In this document: positions 1 through 12,506 of the stretch, piece by piece
Numbering within the stretch: the stretch's first letter is position 1
How the letters are laid out: each line of letters opens with the position of its first letter
Origin: Blautia sp. MSJ-19
Lineage (GTDB): Bacteria; Bacillota; Clostridia; Lachnospirales; Lachnospiraceae
Length of the DNA: 64,000 nt
Reading direction: 5' to 3'
Assembly (NCBI RefSeq): GCF_018918125.1
Contig: NZ_JAHLQA010000009.1
Location: 1 to 64,000 of the forward strand
Notes under the pieces: model-generated
The model's database searches: none
Seen by the model: only the letters and a program-made list of their open reading frames with translations
Told to the model about the DNA's origin: nothing
Translations under genes and position numbers: made by a program

Positions 1-45
1 TTGTATTGTCTGAAAATAGGCGAACAATCTCCAAAACAAAAAAAG

Positions 46-80
46 TAGGCAGAGATAGGAATTCCAATATCTCTGCCTAA
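46..80 (-). terminator. Intrinsic terminator after purH
   Basis: A 12-bp stem (TAGGCAGAGATA pairing with TATCTCTGCCTA) is followed on the minus strand by a run of seven T. It sits about 80 bases past the purH stop and is the natural end of the purO-purH transcript. Nothing else is seen in bases 1-158. Confidence 0.8.
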
Positions 81-158
81 AAAGGAACACCACGCCAATG
101 CCTTAACTAAATGACATTGACTATTTTCCCCCCTTTTGTATATATTTCTGTTCAGTTT

Positions 159-1343
159 TTAGTGGTGGAACAGGCGAATTCCGGTAAATGCCATCGCCAT
201 TCCATATTTATTACAGGTTTCGATCACAGCATCATCTCTGACGGATCCTCCCGGCTGTGCAATAAATTTTACTCCACTCTTATGCGCTCTCTCAATGTTA
301 TCACTGAACGGGAAGAACGCATCAGATCCAAGCGTTACATCTGTCAGCTGATCCAGCCATGCACGTTTTTCTTCTCTGGTAAATACCTGCGGTTTCTCAG
401 TAAATACATTCTCCCACGCGCCATCAGCCAGTACATCCATATATTCTTCCCCAATATAAACATCAATCGCATTGTCTCTTTCTGCACGACTGATCGTATC
501 TTTAAACGGAAGGTTCAGAACCTTCGGGCTCTGACGCAGGAACCAGTTATCTGCTTTCTGTCCGGCAAGTCTTGTACAATGTACACGGGACTGCTGACCT
601 GCCCCAACGCCGATTGCCTGGCCATCTTTAACGAAACATACAGAATTGGACTGTGTATACTTCAGAATGATCAGAGAAACCTTCAAATCTCTCTTAGCTT
701 CTTCTGTGAGCTCCTTATTCTCTGTAACGATATTGGAGATCAGTTCATCATTGATCGCAAGCTCCTGCCGTCCCTGTTCAAAGGTTACTCCAAATACCTG
801 TTTGTGTTCCAGTGGAGCCGGTACATAATCCGGATCGATTTCAATCACATTGTAGTTGCCCTTTTTCTTCTGTTTCAGAATCTCGAGTGCTTCTTCTGTA
901 TATCCCGGTGCAATTACACCGTCAGATACTTCTCTTTTGATCAGCATCGCTGTATCTTTGTCGCAGACATCAGAAAGAGAGATAAAATCACCAAAAGAAG
1001 ACATTCTGTCTGCACCTCTGGCTCTTGCATAAGCACATGCAAGCGGTGAAAACTCTTTCCAGTTCATGTCATCTACCCAGTAGATCTTTGCCAGCGTCTC
1101 TGTAAGCGGAAGTCCTACTGCAGCACCTGCCGGTGAAACATGCTTGAAGGAAGTAGCTGCCGGAAGACCGGTTGCTTTTTTGAGATCACAAACCAACTGC
1201 CAGCCATTGAATGCATCAAGAAAATTGATATATCCAGGTTTGCCAGACAATACTTTAATTGGAAGATCCTGACCTTCTTCCATATAAATTCTGGAAGGTT
1301 TCTGATTTGGATTACATCCGTATTTTAACTGTAATTCTTTCAT
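159..1343 (-). CDS. purH: AICAR formyltransferase (PurH without the cyclohydrolase domain)
   Basis: Transfers a formyl group from 10-formyl-tetrahydrofolate to AICAR, the ninth step of purine synthesis, in the cytoplasm. The 394-residue protein is only the AICARFT half of usual PurH (about 510-530 residues); the N-terminal cyclohydrolase domain is absent. The family's Lys-His motif is visible at about residues 67-68 (SFKHVSPAGA). The start has an AAGGAG site about 9 bases upstream. It follows purO by 13 bases and shares its ZTP riboswitch, which senses derivatives of this enzyme's own substrate. Identification is firm. Confidence 0.95.
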   Translation of the reverse strand: MKELQLKYGCNPNQKPSRIYMEEGQDLPIKVLSGKPGYINFLDAFNGWQLVCDLKKATGLPAATSFKHVSPAGAAVGLPLTETLAKIYWVDDMNWKEFSPLACAYARARGADRMSSFGDFISLSDVCDKDTAMLIKREVSDGVIAPGYTEEALEILKQKKKGNYNVIEIDPDYVPAPLEHKQVFGVTFEQGRQELAINDELISNIVTENKELTEEAKRDLKVSLIILKYTQSNSVCFVKDGQAIGVGAGQQSRVHCTRLAGQKADNWFLRQSPKVLNLPFKDTISRAERDNAIDVYIGEEYMDVLADGAWENVFTEKPQVFTREEKRAWLDQLTDVTLGSDAFFPFSDNIERAHKSGVKFIAQPGGSVRDDAVIETCNKYGMAMAFTGIRLFHH

Positions 1344-1356
1344 CTTTACACGCTCC

Positions 1357-2070
1357 TTACTGATTTTTGTTTACGATTTTTGTATTGTAAGTTCCAGTTG
1401 CGATGTCAATATAACGCACAAACAGTGAAACTTTGTTATCTGCATTCAGACTGTTCCAGAGAAGCTCTGTAAAAGCCTCCATATCATCTGGAATGTCCAC
1501 CAGTTTTGGCTCTCCCTCAAAACTCGGAAGCGGATTTCCATCACATTTATATGTATGAATAAAACGTCCCTCGCCTGCAACTGCTTTTTCATATGCATAA
1601 GTATATCTCAGACAGGAATCCGGGTTCCCATTATCACTTTTGAGAATCGACATAGCATAACTGTAATTTCCATTTTCAATATGCATAACGCCGGAAATCC
1701 TTGGTGTATAATTCGGTCCATCCGGTTCAAATTCGCGGGATCTTAAGGACTGCTCAAAAGTAAGCTGTCTGTCCAAGCCTTCATAGATTGTATCTGTCTG
1801 ATCCCCATTTGTCACGATCGTCTTATTTCCCAATACACGTACTGGTGCATAAATGATCAGGCTCGGATCTGTCAGTTTGGAAGGATCAAATGCCTGTGTG
1901 CGGATTCCTTCGCCTTCTGTAACAAATACACGATTTCTGCTGTTCTCGCTTCTTCCCATAATGAAATATGCTGCAACTGCTTTCGTTCCGTCTGCAGAAC
2001 GTCCGATAATGATTCCTCTGCCCGGATAAGAATTGTTTTTCAGTTCATTTTCCAGTGAAATTTTTTCCAT
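1357..2070 (-). CDS. purO: IMP cyclohydrolase, PurO type
   Basis: Closes FAICAR to IMP, the last step of purine synthesis. The 237-residue protein matches the archaeal-type IMP cyclohydrolase family rather than the PurH N-terminal domain; recognisable stretches are NSYPGRGIIIGRSADG near the N-terminus and NYTPRISG near the middle. The ATG at 2070 is preferred over the one at 2076 because the AAGGAG lies 7-8 bases before it and only 1-2 bases before the other. The longer open frame upstream of it is riboswitch RNA, not protein. First gene of a two-gene operon with purH, supplying the activity PurH lacks here. Confidence 0.92.
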   Translation of the reverse strand: MEKISLENELKNNSYPGRGIIIGRSADGTKAVAAYFIMGRSENSRNRVFVTEGEGIRTQAFDPSKLTDPSLIIYAPVRVLGNKTIVTNGDQTDTIYEGLDRQLTFEQSLRSREFEPDGPNYTPRISGVMHIENGNYSYAMSILKSDNGNPDSCLRYTYAYEKAVAGEGRFIHTYKCDGNPLPSFEGEPKLVDIPDDMEAFTELLWNSLNADNKVSLFVRYIDIATGTYNTKIVNKNQ

Positions 2071-2126
2071 GATCATTCTCCTTTTTGTACGTAATAGAAT
2101 CGGATGTGCTACCTCGATTTTAAATC

Positions 2127-2231
2127 GAAAAAACCGCCTGGGTAGTCTGTTTCCAGGCTGCCCAGGCGGTCGGCATGTTCTCTTACTGCACTCCCTGTAG
2201 TTCACTCTACTTCCGCCAGTCATGCAGTCGT
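2127..2231 (-). promoter_or_regulatory. ZTP (pfl) riboswitch with overlapping terminator
   Basis: Read on the minus strand, the leader contains the conserved ZTP parts in order: ACTGGCGG, a short hairpin, GGGAG closing a helix (CTGCA with TGCAG), then GCCGACCGCCTGGGCA, whose CCGCC loop can form the pseudoknot with GGCGG. The CCGCCTGGGCA segment is also the 5' arm of an intrinsic terminator (partner at 2133-2147) ending in six T. Ligand binding should favour the aptamer over the terminator and turn on purO-purH when ZMP/ZTP builds up under folate shortage. This fits the known role of the class; the switching is inferred from the overlap. Confidence 0.93.
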
Positions 2232-2238
2232 TGTAATT

Positions 2239-2267
2239 ATAATATACTAAATTATTTTATTTCGCAA
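2239..2267 (-). promoter_or_regulatory. Promoter of the purO-purH leader
   Basis: Minus-strand -35 TTGCGA (2262-2267), 17-bp spacer, -10 TATTAT (2239-2244). Transcription would start just before the riboswitch aptamer. Confidence 0.6.
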
Positions 2268-2295
2268 GAACAAAAATAAATACAAAGGATAGATT

Positions 2296-3768
<1,473 letters not shown>

Positions 3769-3793
3769 TTATGTTATTTTGATTTTGATTCAA

Positions 3794-3822
3794 AGTGTAA
3801 CAAAAATAACTTACAGTGTCAA
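3794..3822 (-). promoter_or_regulatory. guaB promoter
   Basis: Minus-strand -35 TTGACA (3817-3822), 17-bp spacer, -10 TACACT (3794-3799). The -35 box overlaps the last codons of the upstream gene. Confidence 0.65.
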
Positions 3823-4322
3823 TCCAAAAAAACTTTGCTCGGAGCTGAATTTTTGATAGCCTGTGCCATCTGTTCATCCGGTTCAATGATAACTCTGCGA
3901 TTCTCTCCGCCACTCTTGATAATAACAGCAAAACGTTTGTGGTCCGGATTTCCAGAAGAATAATCTAAGGTTTTCATTCGGTCATTTCCATTGTAATAAG
4001 CCATTCTCTGCGAATCCAGAGGTGCAACCAGATCTGCTTCGCTGAGATTCATGGACATTACTTTTTTACGCTTGGATTTTGCCATGACCATATCAATGTC
4101 AAATTCTCCATTTACAAAAAGATACTCATACTCCAGGTCTGTTCTCGGAATCACAAAATAACATGCTACTCCAAGTGCAACTGCAACAATCAAAAGAAGC
4201 GGATTCATAAAAAGTCCTGCAAAAGCTGCCAGAACAGTCAGTACGATCATGCCGTATTTTACAACAGCATCTTTTGAAGTTGCCTCCTTCTTAACCAGCA
4301 ATTCTGAATAAAGGTCACTCAT
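3819..4322 (-). CDS. DUF6106-like membrane protein
   Basis: Function unknown. From the ATG at 4322 (AAGGAG nine bases upstream; the GTG at 4328 is too close to it) the protein has 167 residues. Two hydrophobic segments at about residues 21-55 form a hairpin (YGMIVLTVLAAFAGLFM, then LLLIVAVALGVACYFVI), followed by a soluble domain of about 110 residues with no motif I recognise. It resembles a family of small Clostridia proteins I recall as DUF6106; that name is from memory. It lies between groEL's terminator and the guaB promoter, as a single gene. Confidence 0.75.
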   Translation of the reverse strand: MSDLYSELLVKKEATSKDAVVKYGMIVLTVLAAFAGLFMNPLLLIVAVALGVACYFVIPRTDLEYEYLFVNGEFDIDMVMAKSKRKKVMSMNLSEADLVAPLDSQRMAYYNGNDRMKTLDYSSGNPDHKRFAVIIKSGGENRRVIIEPDEQMAQAIKNSAPSKVFLD

Positions 4323-4368
4323 ATACACGCTCTCCTTAATATATTATTTGTTTTTAATTCTATCACAA

Positions 4369-4401
4369 AAAGGGATCAGCGTCTATGACGCCAATCCCTT
4401 A
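4369..4401 (-). terminator. groEL terminator
   Basis: Minus-strand stem AAGGGATTGGCGTC / GACGCTGATCCCTT with a TTTTTG tail, immediately after the groEL stop. Confidence 0.75.
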
Positions 4402-4417
4402 ATTTGTGAAACTGTAT

Positions 4418-6357
<1,940 letters not shown>

Positions 6358-6393
6358 CTATTTCCTCCTTTATTGTTGCCTTTCTTTGAATTA

Positions 6394-6460
6394 CTAGCAC
6401 TCATTTCGTATGAGTGCTAATCACTGTCCCTATATTATTGAAATTCATGATTTTCTGCAA
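6394..6460 (-). promoter_or_regulatory. CIRCE operator and promoter of groES-groEL
   Basis: Inverted repeat TAGCACTC-N9-GAGTGCTA (6395-6419) is the HrcA-binding CIRCE element, one base off consensus at one outer position. Upstream on the minus strand is a promoter: -35 TTGCAG (6455-6460), 17-bp spacer, -10 TAATAT (6432-6437). HrcA itself is not in this window. Confidence 0.93.
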
Positions 6461-6562
6461 CTCTTTTCACAGTTATATATTGCTACATTTTATGTTTTTA
6501 TCTCTTATTATCTCTTATTTACTCTTATTTTCTCATTTTATTATTTTTAGTAAATTTATGCA

Positions 6563-6598
6563 AAGAAAAAGCCCTCTCCCTCAGGAAAAGGCTTTTCA
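6563..6598 (-). terminator. codY terminator
   Basis: Minus-strand AAAAGCC...GGCTTTTT hairpin just past the codY stop. About 140 bases between it and the groES promoter are AT-rich with nothing else seen. Confidence 0.6.
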
Positions 6599-6607
6599 TT
6601 ATCAAGT

Positions 6608-7393
6608 TTAAGATTTCTTATTTCTCTGCGCCTTGATTTCTTCCAGTTCATCAAAGATCACTTCGTTTAGTACTTTGATATACGTTCCCTTCATACCGGA
6701 AGAACGTGACTCGATGACTCCTGCACTCTCAAACTTCCGGAGTGCATTAACAATCACGGATCTGGTAATACCAACACGGTCTGCAATTTTACTTGCAACC
6801 AGAATTCCCTCTTCTCCGTCAAGTTCATCAAAAATATGGATGATCGCTTCCAGCTCTGAGAAGGACAGTGTGTTAAAGGCAGACTTTACGACCTGCTGTT
6901 TACGGTCTTCTTCCGCATTTTCTTCATGAACTGCTCTCATCATTTCCAGTCCGACTACGGTCGTGCCATATTCACTGACGATAATGTCCTCAATATCATA
7001 CGGCTTATCATTGCGATACATAAAGACTGTTCCAAGTCTCTCTCCTGCAATGTCGATCGGGTTGATGATTCCCTGACAGTTGCTGTTTACATGCTCAAAT
7101 CCAAGTGTCTGAAGATTTACATTTTCCTTTGTAGACAAAACGCCCAGGAAACGTTCATTCAATAAGGAATCCACATGTCCACCCACATTGTCCTCGATCA
7201 GTTCCGTGATCTCTTCTACGCCCGGACATAAGCTGATTCCAAGTACCTTGCCTTTTTTGCTCAGCACCAGAATATTGGAACTTAATGTGTCCATCAATAC
7301 CTGACAGATATCATTAAATACAACCTTGCTGGAACTGCTGTTGTGCAAAAGTTTATTAATTTTTCTGGTTTTATCCAACAACTGAACGCTCAT
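6608..7393 (-). CDS. codY: GTP-sensing global repressor CodY
   Basis: Senses GTP and branched-chain amino acids and represses nutrient-limitation genes in Firmicutes. The ATG at 7393 follows AAGGAGG at good spacing and starts the family's MSVQLLDKTRKINK; the longer open frame is not used. The 261-residue protein has an N-terminal GAF ligand domain (to about 150) and a C-terminal winged helix with the recognition region ADRVGITRSVIVNALRKFE. It lies downstream of the comM-dprA-topA run, a common Clostridia order, 130 bases from topA. Confidence 0.97.
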   Translation of the reverse strand: MSVQLLDKTRKINKLLHNSSSSKVVFNDICQVLMDTLSSNILVLSKKGKVLGISLCPGVEEITELIEDNVGGHVDSLLNERFLGVLSTKENVNLQTLGFEHVNSNCQGIINPIDIAGERLGTVFMYRNDKPYDIEDIIVSEYGTTVVGLEMMRAVHEENAEEDRKQQVVKSAFNTLSFSELEAIIHIFDELDGEEGILVASKIADRVGITRSVIVNALRKFESAGVIESRSSGMKGTYIKVLNEVIFDELEEIKAQRNKKS

Positions 7394-7523
7394 TACGGCC
7401 TCCTTCTCTTGTTTTTTCGTTGTTTTCACTCTTATGGTATAATAGTACACGTTTTGCGACGAAAATACAAGATATTTTTATAACTTTTTCGATTTTGTCT
7501 GCATTTTCAGAAAATTCGTATAT

Positions 7524-9593
7524 TTACTCTTCTTTCGCTTTTGGCTCTACATAACCGCAAGTTGTCTCACTGCAGACAAGCTTATTTCCTTTTTCGACCA
7601 TATATTTGCCACAAACCGGACATTTCTTGGCTGATGGTTTCTGCCAGGACATAAAATCACACTCCGGATTGTCAATGCAGCCATAATATTTGCGTCCCTT
7701 CTGAGTCTTTTTCAGAACAATATCCTTACCACATTTTGGACATGCCACACCAATTTTTTCATAATAAGGTTTGGTATTCCGGCATTCCGGAAATCCCGGG
7801 CAGGCAAGGAATCTTCCGTGAGGCCCGTACTTGATCACCATATTGCGTCCACAGACATCACAGATCTCATCTGTTACTTCATCCTGAATTTCAACTTTCT
7901 CCAGTTCCTGCTCTGCAGCATCCACATCTTTTTTGAGATCCGGATAGAAATTTCTGACAACTGTCTTCCACTGTACAGTGCCTTCTTCCACGCAGTCAAG
8001 CAACCCTTCCATCATCGCTGTGAAACGAACATCCACAATGCTCGGAAATGCCTGCTTCATAATATTGTTAACCACTTCACCAAGCTCTGTCACATAAAGA
8101 TTCTTCTGTTCCTTTGAAACATATCGACGACTGATAATCGTCGTGATCGTCGGTGCATAAGTACTCGGACGGCCAATCCCCTGCTCTTCCAGAGCTTTTA
8201 CCAGAGAAGCCTCTGTGTAATGTGCCGGCGGCTGAGTGAAATGCTGTTCCGGCTTAAGCTCTGTAAGCTGCAGTTTCATGCCCTTTTCCAGGCTGTGGCT
8301 AAGAACATTTCCCTTCTGGTTGTCTTCCTCCTGCATATATACAGACATAAAACCGTCAAATACGATCTTGGATGCCGCCACTGTAAAGGTATACTCTCCG
8401 GCTCCGATCTTTACAGAAGTCGTTTCATATCTGGCCGCTGACATTCTGCTGGCAGTAAATCTTTTCCAGATCAGCTGATACAGGCGGAACTGGTCTCTGG
8501 AAAGAGACTCTTTGATCATGGCAGGTGTTCTGGTAATGTCTGTCGGACGGATTGCCTCATGCGCATCCTGAATCTTCTGTTCCTTCTTTACTGTCTTGCC
8601 ACTGGTGGAAACATAATTCTCTCCATACTGTTCCCCGATATATGCTCTTGCTGCTTCATCTGCTTCCTGTGAGATTCGCGTAGAATCCGTACGCAGATAA
8701 CTGATCACACCAACAGTACCGCTGCCTTTGATGTCAATACCTTCATACAGCTGCTGCGCAAGACGCATCGTCTTCTGTGTAGAAAAATTAAGTGTTTTTG
8801 CAGCTTCCTGCTGCAGTGTACTGGTCGTAAACGGGAGCGGTGCATTTTTAATACGTTCACCCTTTTTTACTTCTGTGATCTCATACTCTGCATTTTCCAG
8901 ATTTTTGAGAAGTTCATCCATCTCTGCCTTATTATGAATCGGAATCTTCTTGTCCGTTCCATAAAACTTGGCCTGAAGCGGTTTCTTCTCTCCTTTTATA
9001 CGAAATTCACCATCCAGACTCCAGTATTCTTCCGGAATAAAAGAATTGATCTCATCTTCTCTGTCACAGATGATGCGAAGTGCGACCGACTGTACTCGTC
9101 CTGCACTTAAGCCTCGTTTTACCTTCACCCAGAGAAGAGGGCTGATCGTATATCCTACCATACGGTCAAGCATTCTTCGTGCCTGCTGTGCATCTACCAG
9201 ATTCATATCCAGATCTCGCGGCTGTTTGATTGAACTCTTGACAGCCGTCTTGGTAATCTCATTGAAGGAAATTCTGCGCATCTTTGCCGGATCTTCTTTT
9301 AAAGCCTGCATCAGATGCCAGGAAATTGCCTCTCCCTCACGGTCAGGGTCCGTTGCGAGATAAATCTTATCTGCTTTTTTTGCTGCTTTACGCAGATTGG
9401 CAAGCAGTTCACCCTTGCCCCTGATCGTAATATATTTTGGTTCAAAATCATGCTCTACGTCAATGCCGAACTGACTCTTCGGAAAATCACGTACATGTCC
9501 GTTTGACGCCTGCACATCATAATTACTCCCAAGAAATTTTTTAATGGTTTTTACTTTTGCAGGTGATTCCACTATCACCAGATATTTCGCCAT
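7524..9593 (-). CDS. topA: DNA topoisomerase I
   Basis: Type IA enzyme that relaxes negative supercoils. The 689-residue protein has the TOPRIM domain at the N-terminus (VESPAKVKTI, with DPDREGEAISWH near residue 110), the catalytic tyrosine in SYLRTDSTRIS near residue 300, and three C-terminal four-cysteine zinc fingers (CDVCGR, CPKCGK and CPVCGK blocks). The start is backed by GGAGAAGTAGGAGAG. It follows dprA by about 60 bases, as in many Firmicutes. Confidence 0.98.
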   Translation of the reverse strand: MAKYLVIVESPAKVKTIKKFLGSNYDVQASNGHVRDFPKSQFGIDVEHDFEPKYITIRGKGELLANLRKAAKKADKIYLATDPDREGEAISWHLMQALKEDPAKMRRISFNEITKTAVKSSIKQPRDLDMNLVDAQQARRMLDRMVGYTISPLLWVKVKRGLSAGRVQSVALRIICDREDEINSFIPEEYWSLDGEFRIKGEKKPLQAKFYGTDKKIPIHNKAEMDELLKNLENAEYEITEVKKGERIKNAPLPFTTSTLQQEAAKTLNFSTQKTMRLAQQLYEGIDIKGSGTVGVISYLRTDSTRISQEADEAARAYIGEQYGENYVSTSGKTVKKEQKIQDAHEAIRPTDITRTPAMIKESLSRDQFRLYQLIWKRFTASRMSAARYETTSVKIGAGEYTFTVAASKIVFDGFMSVYMQEEDNQKGNVLSHSLEKGMKLQLTELKPEQHFTQPPAHYTEASLVKALEEQGIGRPSTYAPTITTIISRRYVSKEQKNLYVTELGEVVNNIMKQAFPSIVDVRFTAMMEGLLDCVEEGTVQWKTVVRNFYPDLKKDVDAAEQELEKVEIQDEVTDEICDVCGRNMVIKYGPHGRFLACPGFPECRNTKPYYEKIGVACPKCGKDIVLKKTQKGRKYYGCIDNPECDFMSWQKPSAKKCPVCGKYMVEKGNKLVCSETTCGYVEPKAKEE

Positions 9594-9652
9594 GCTATCT
9601 CTCCTACTTCTCCAACTACTTGTTAACTTTCCCGGGAGTCATCATTTCCATG

Positions 9653-10561
9653 CTATGTTGCTTTTATATAATAGTGTCTTCCAACTTCCCGGGCTAACCC
9701 CGATAATTTTAATTCCAGTAGCAGCGTTCCTGTTTTTTCTGCAGAAAGCCCTGTTTTCTGGATCAAAAATTCCATAGATTTTGGTTGCAAATCGAGACAA
9801 CTATACACCAATTTTAAATCTGTTGCAAGTCCTAACTCATTTTTTGTCTTTCTTTTAACGATTTTTTCACAATCTATTCCCAGCTCGCGCAAAAGAATTT
9901 CCGGTGCGTATGCTATTCCCGCTCCATCATAGATCAGCCGGTGACACCCCATACTCAGTTCCTCTGTGACTGGTCCTGGTATCGCAAAAACCGGCTTTCC
10001 CTGATCCAGTGCCCATTGTGCCGTGATCAGAGATCCGCTTTTTTCCCGTGCCTCCACAATCAGAACCAGATCTGCCATTCCACTGATGATTCTGTTTCTT
10101 GCTGGAAAGAAATAATTTCGCGCCCGCACTCCCGGCTTCTGTTCACTGAGAATCCCGCCTCCGCTGCGCAGAATTCTCTGATATAAATTTCTGTTTCCGG
10201 CAGGATAACAGATATCCACTCCATTTCCAAGTATGGCCCAGGTTCCTCCAATTCCTTCCAGTCCGCCGCGATGCGCTTCCGTGTCGATTCCATATGCCAT
10301 GCCACTTAAAATCTGTACGCCCTCTTCACTCAGACGTTTCGCATATCGAAATGCCTGCATACGTCCATAAGGACTGGAAGCTCTGGCTCCCACGATTGCA
10401 ACAGCAGGACGTTTTGGATCTGGCATGCTTCCCTTTATATAAAGTTTTTGTGGCATATTTTCATAAGGTTGAAGTTTTTCCGGATATCCCATGTTTCCAG
10501 CCGAAACTTCCCAGATTGGGAAAGCCTGCTTTTTCTGTATGAAATTCTGTGTTTCTTCCAT
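9653..10561 (-). CDS. dprA: DNA-processing protein DprA, short form
   Basis: Loads RecA on incoming single-stranded DNA in transformation. The Rossmann-like core is clear: AIVGARASSPYG, SGMAYGIDTEAHRGGL, PARNRIISGMADLVLIVEAREKSGS and the GKPVFAIPGP segment. The protein is about 302 residues, shorter than the usual 360 or so: the N-terminal helix-hairpin/SAM-like part is missing. I start at the ATG at 10561 (GGAG 12 bases upstream, a little far); a TTG at 10621 would add 20 residues and overlap comM. It follows comM directly, so both are probably one transcript. Confidence 0.88.
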   Translation of the reverse strand: MEETQNFIQKKQAFPIWEVSAGNMGYPEKLQPYENMPQKLYIKGSMPDPKRPAVAIVGARASSPYGRMQAFRYAKRLSEEGVQILSGMAYGIDTEAHRGGLEGIGGTWAILGNGVDICYPAGNRNLYQRILRSGGGILSEQKPGVRARNYFFPARNRIISGMADLVLIVEAREKSGSLITAQWALDQGKPVFAIPGPVTEELSMGCHRLIYDGAGIAYAPEILLRELGIDCEKIVKRKTKNELGLATDLKLVYSCLDLQPKSMEFLIQKTGLSAEKTGTLLLELKLSGLAREVGRHYYIKAT

Positions 10562-10598
10562 ATATAAATATCTCTCCTGTATCCGTTTTATACCTGAT

Positions 10599-12119
10599 TC
10601 AATTCCAGTATTTTTTGTCAAATGCCCGATAAGATAATGCTTCCCCTATGTGATCCCGATGAATTGTTTCTGAAGCATCCATATCTGCAATCGTCCGTGC
10701 CACTTTCAGGATACGATGGTATGCCCTTGCACTGAACGGCATCTGCCGAAATGCCATCTTAAGAAGCCGGACTGCACTTTCTTCCAGCTGACAGTAAGTA
10801 TCTATCTGACTGCCTTTTAATTCTCCGTTGAACTGAATTTCTTCCATACGATATCGTTCCCTCTGAATCGACTGTGCACAATCCACACGTTTCCGAATCT
10901 CTGCGGTAGTTTCGCCTTTTTTTCCATTGCTCAGTCCCTCAAAATCAACCGGAGCTACATCCGCACACAAATCCAGTCTGTCCAGAAGCGGCTGGCTGAT
11001 CTTTCCCAGATAATGCATAACCTGTCCCTGTGTACAGCGGCACCGATTCATATCCGGATAATGTCCACAGGGACACGGGTTCATTGCTGCACATAACATA
11101 AAATCAGCCGGAAAATCATATGTTCCATATACCCTCGAAATGCGAATCACTTTGTCCTCCAGTGGCTGCCTCAGAATTTCCAGACTTCTTCGTGAAAACT
11201 CCGGCATCTCATCCAAAAACAGAACGCCTCTGTGCGCCAGTGTAATCTCTCCCGGTCTCGGATTGCGCCCTCCGCCTGCCAGTGCCTGTGCCGAACAGGT
11301 ATGATGCGGACTTCGAAACGGACGAACTCGAATCAGTGGATCACCTGGTGCCAGCAAGCCCGCAATACTGTATATCTTTGTCAGTTCAAGACCTTCTTCA
11401 AATGTCAGCTCCGGCATAATTCCCGGAATCCTTCTTGCTATCATTGTTTTACCTGCTCCCGGCGGACCGATCATAAGCAGATTGTGAAAACCGCTGACTG
11501 CAATTTCTACTGCTCTTTTGAGGCTTTTCTGACCACGAATATCACTGAAATCCAGTTTTTCATTTTCCGGCTGTACAGATAGCTCTTCTGATTCTGCATT
11601 GTAGGACGCAGGTTCACGCACAAAGCGGATCATATCTCTAAGGTTTTTTACACCAATCACTTTCATATCCGGAATCAGCCTGGCTTCTCTTAAATTTTCA
11701 AAAGGAACGACACAGAAACGACATTTTTCTTCCCGTGCCCTGATGATCATCGGAAGAATACCGGAAATCGCATGTATCTCCCCATTCAGACTGATCTCTC
11801 CTGCCATCATAACCCGTTCCAGCTGTTCCGGTCTCAGAATATCCGAGGCCGCCAGGACTGCCGCCGCCAAAGGCAGATCAAACCCTGCCCCTTCTTTTTT
11901 TATATCTGCCGGAGCAAAATTTACCGTTATCTTCTTGGGCGGAAGTGCTATTCCATTGTTTTTGAGTGCTGTGCGCACCCGATCCTGAGCTTCCCTTACC
12001 TGTGCAGATGGAAATCCAACCATAATAAACGCCGGCAAGCCGTCGCTGACATCTGCTTCCACCTTGATCGGATGTACATCCATTCCTAAAATTGCTGCCG
12101 ATAGTACACTTGCAAACAT
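10599..12119 (-). CDS. comM: ComM/YifB family Mg-chelatase-like ATPase
   Basis: A hexameric AAA+ ATPase linked in other bacteria to branch migration during recombination of transformed DNA. The 506-residue protein starts with the family's FASVLSAAILGMDVHPIKVEADVS, has Walker A GPPGAGKTMIARRIPG near residue 215, Walker B GVLFLDEMPEF near 300, and a CPCGHYPD motif. It heads the comM-dprA-topA run. Three competence-related genes in a row do not prove the strain is transformable. Confidence 0.95.
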   Translation of the reverse strand: MFASVLSAAILGMDVHPIKVEADVSDGLPAFIMVGFPSAQVREAQDRVRTALKNNGIALPPKKITVNFAPADIKKEGAGFDLPLAAAVLAASDILRPEQLERVMMAGEISLNGEIHAISGILPMIIRAREEKCRFCVVPFENLREARLIPDMKVIGVKNLRDMIRFVREPASYNAESEELSVQPENEKLDFSDIRGQKSLKRAVEIAVSGFHNLLMIGPPGAGKTMIARRIPGIMPELTFEEGLELTKIYSIAGLLAPGDPLIRVRPFRSPHHTCSAQALAGGGRNPRPGEITLAHRGVLFLDEMPEFSRRSLEILRQPLEDKVIRISRVYGTYDFPADFMLCAAMNPCPCGHYPDMNRCRCTQGQVMHYLGKISQPLLDRLDLCADVAPVDFEGLSNGKKGETTAEIRKRVDCAQSIQRERYRMEEIQFNGELKGSQIDTYCQLEESAVRLLKMAFRQMPFSARAYHRILKVARTIADMDASETIHRDHIGEALSYRAFDKKYWN

Positions 12120-12285
12120 AAAACTCCTCCTGTATGCACCTGCACCCCGATCTGCATAGCTATATATAGTTTTGTTGTATTGGGAATAAAAAAGAAATGA
12201 CTTTTATTATAGTCCATTTTGCTCCTAATTGCAATAGCACATTTCGGACTGTTCTATAATTGCAGAAAATAAAGGAGGTGAAGGC

Positions 12286-12501
12286 ATGAAATTTCAGCGA
12301 ATTCAGGATCTTCGTATAGATTCAGACCTGTCACAAAAACAGATCGGTGAAATTCTTCATATCAGTCAGCGTTCCTATTCTCACTATGAAACAGGCTCTC
12401 GGAACATTCCGGTTGAAATGTTGATCCGCCTGGCTGACTACTATGATACCACCATCGACTATCTGGTTGGCAGAACCGACAATAAAGCACCAATCAAATA
12501 G
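12286..12501 (+). CDS. Small XRE-family helix-turn-helix regulator
   Basis: A 71-residue protein that is almost entirely an HTH_3 domain: QKQIGEILHISQRSYSHYETG is the helix-turn-helix and NIPVEMLIRLADYYDTTIDYLVGRT the typical C-terminal half. It would bind DNA as a dimer. It has a very strong AAAGGAGGTG ribosome site and a -10 TATAAT at 12255-12260, divergent from comM across a 166-bp gap. Targets are unknown. No phage or toxin gene is next to it, so it may be a free-standing regulator. Confidence 0.85.
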   Translation: MKFQRIQDLRIDSDLSQKQIGEILHISQRSYSHYETGSRNIPVEMLIRLADYYDTTIDYLVGRTDNKAPIK

Positions 12502-12506
12502 AAACT

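Noticed and set aside
111-1049. 312-codon plus-strand frame opposite purH
   Set aside because: Antisense to a clear purH; no ribosome site and no family pattern.
2071-2223. N-terminal extension of purO
   Set aside because: These codons are the ZTP riboswitch and its terminator; the ribosome site supports the start at 2070.
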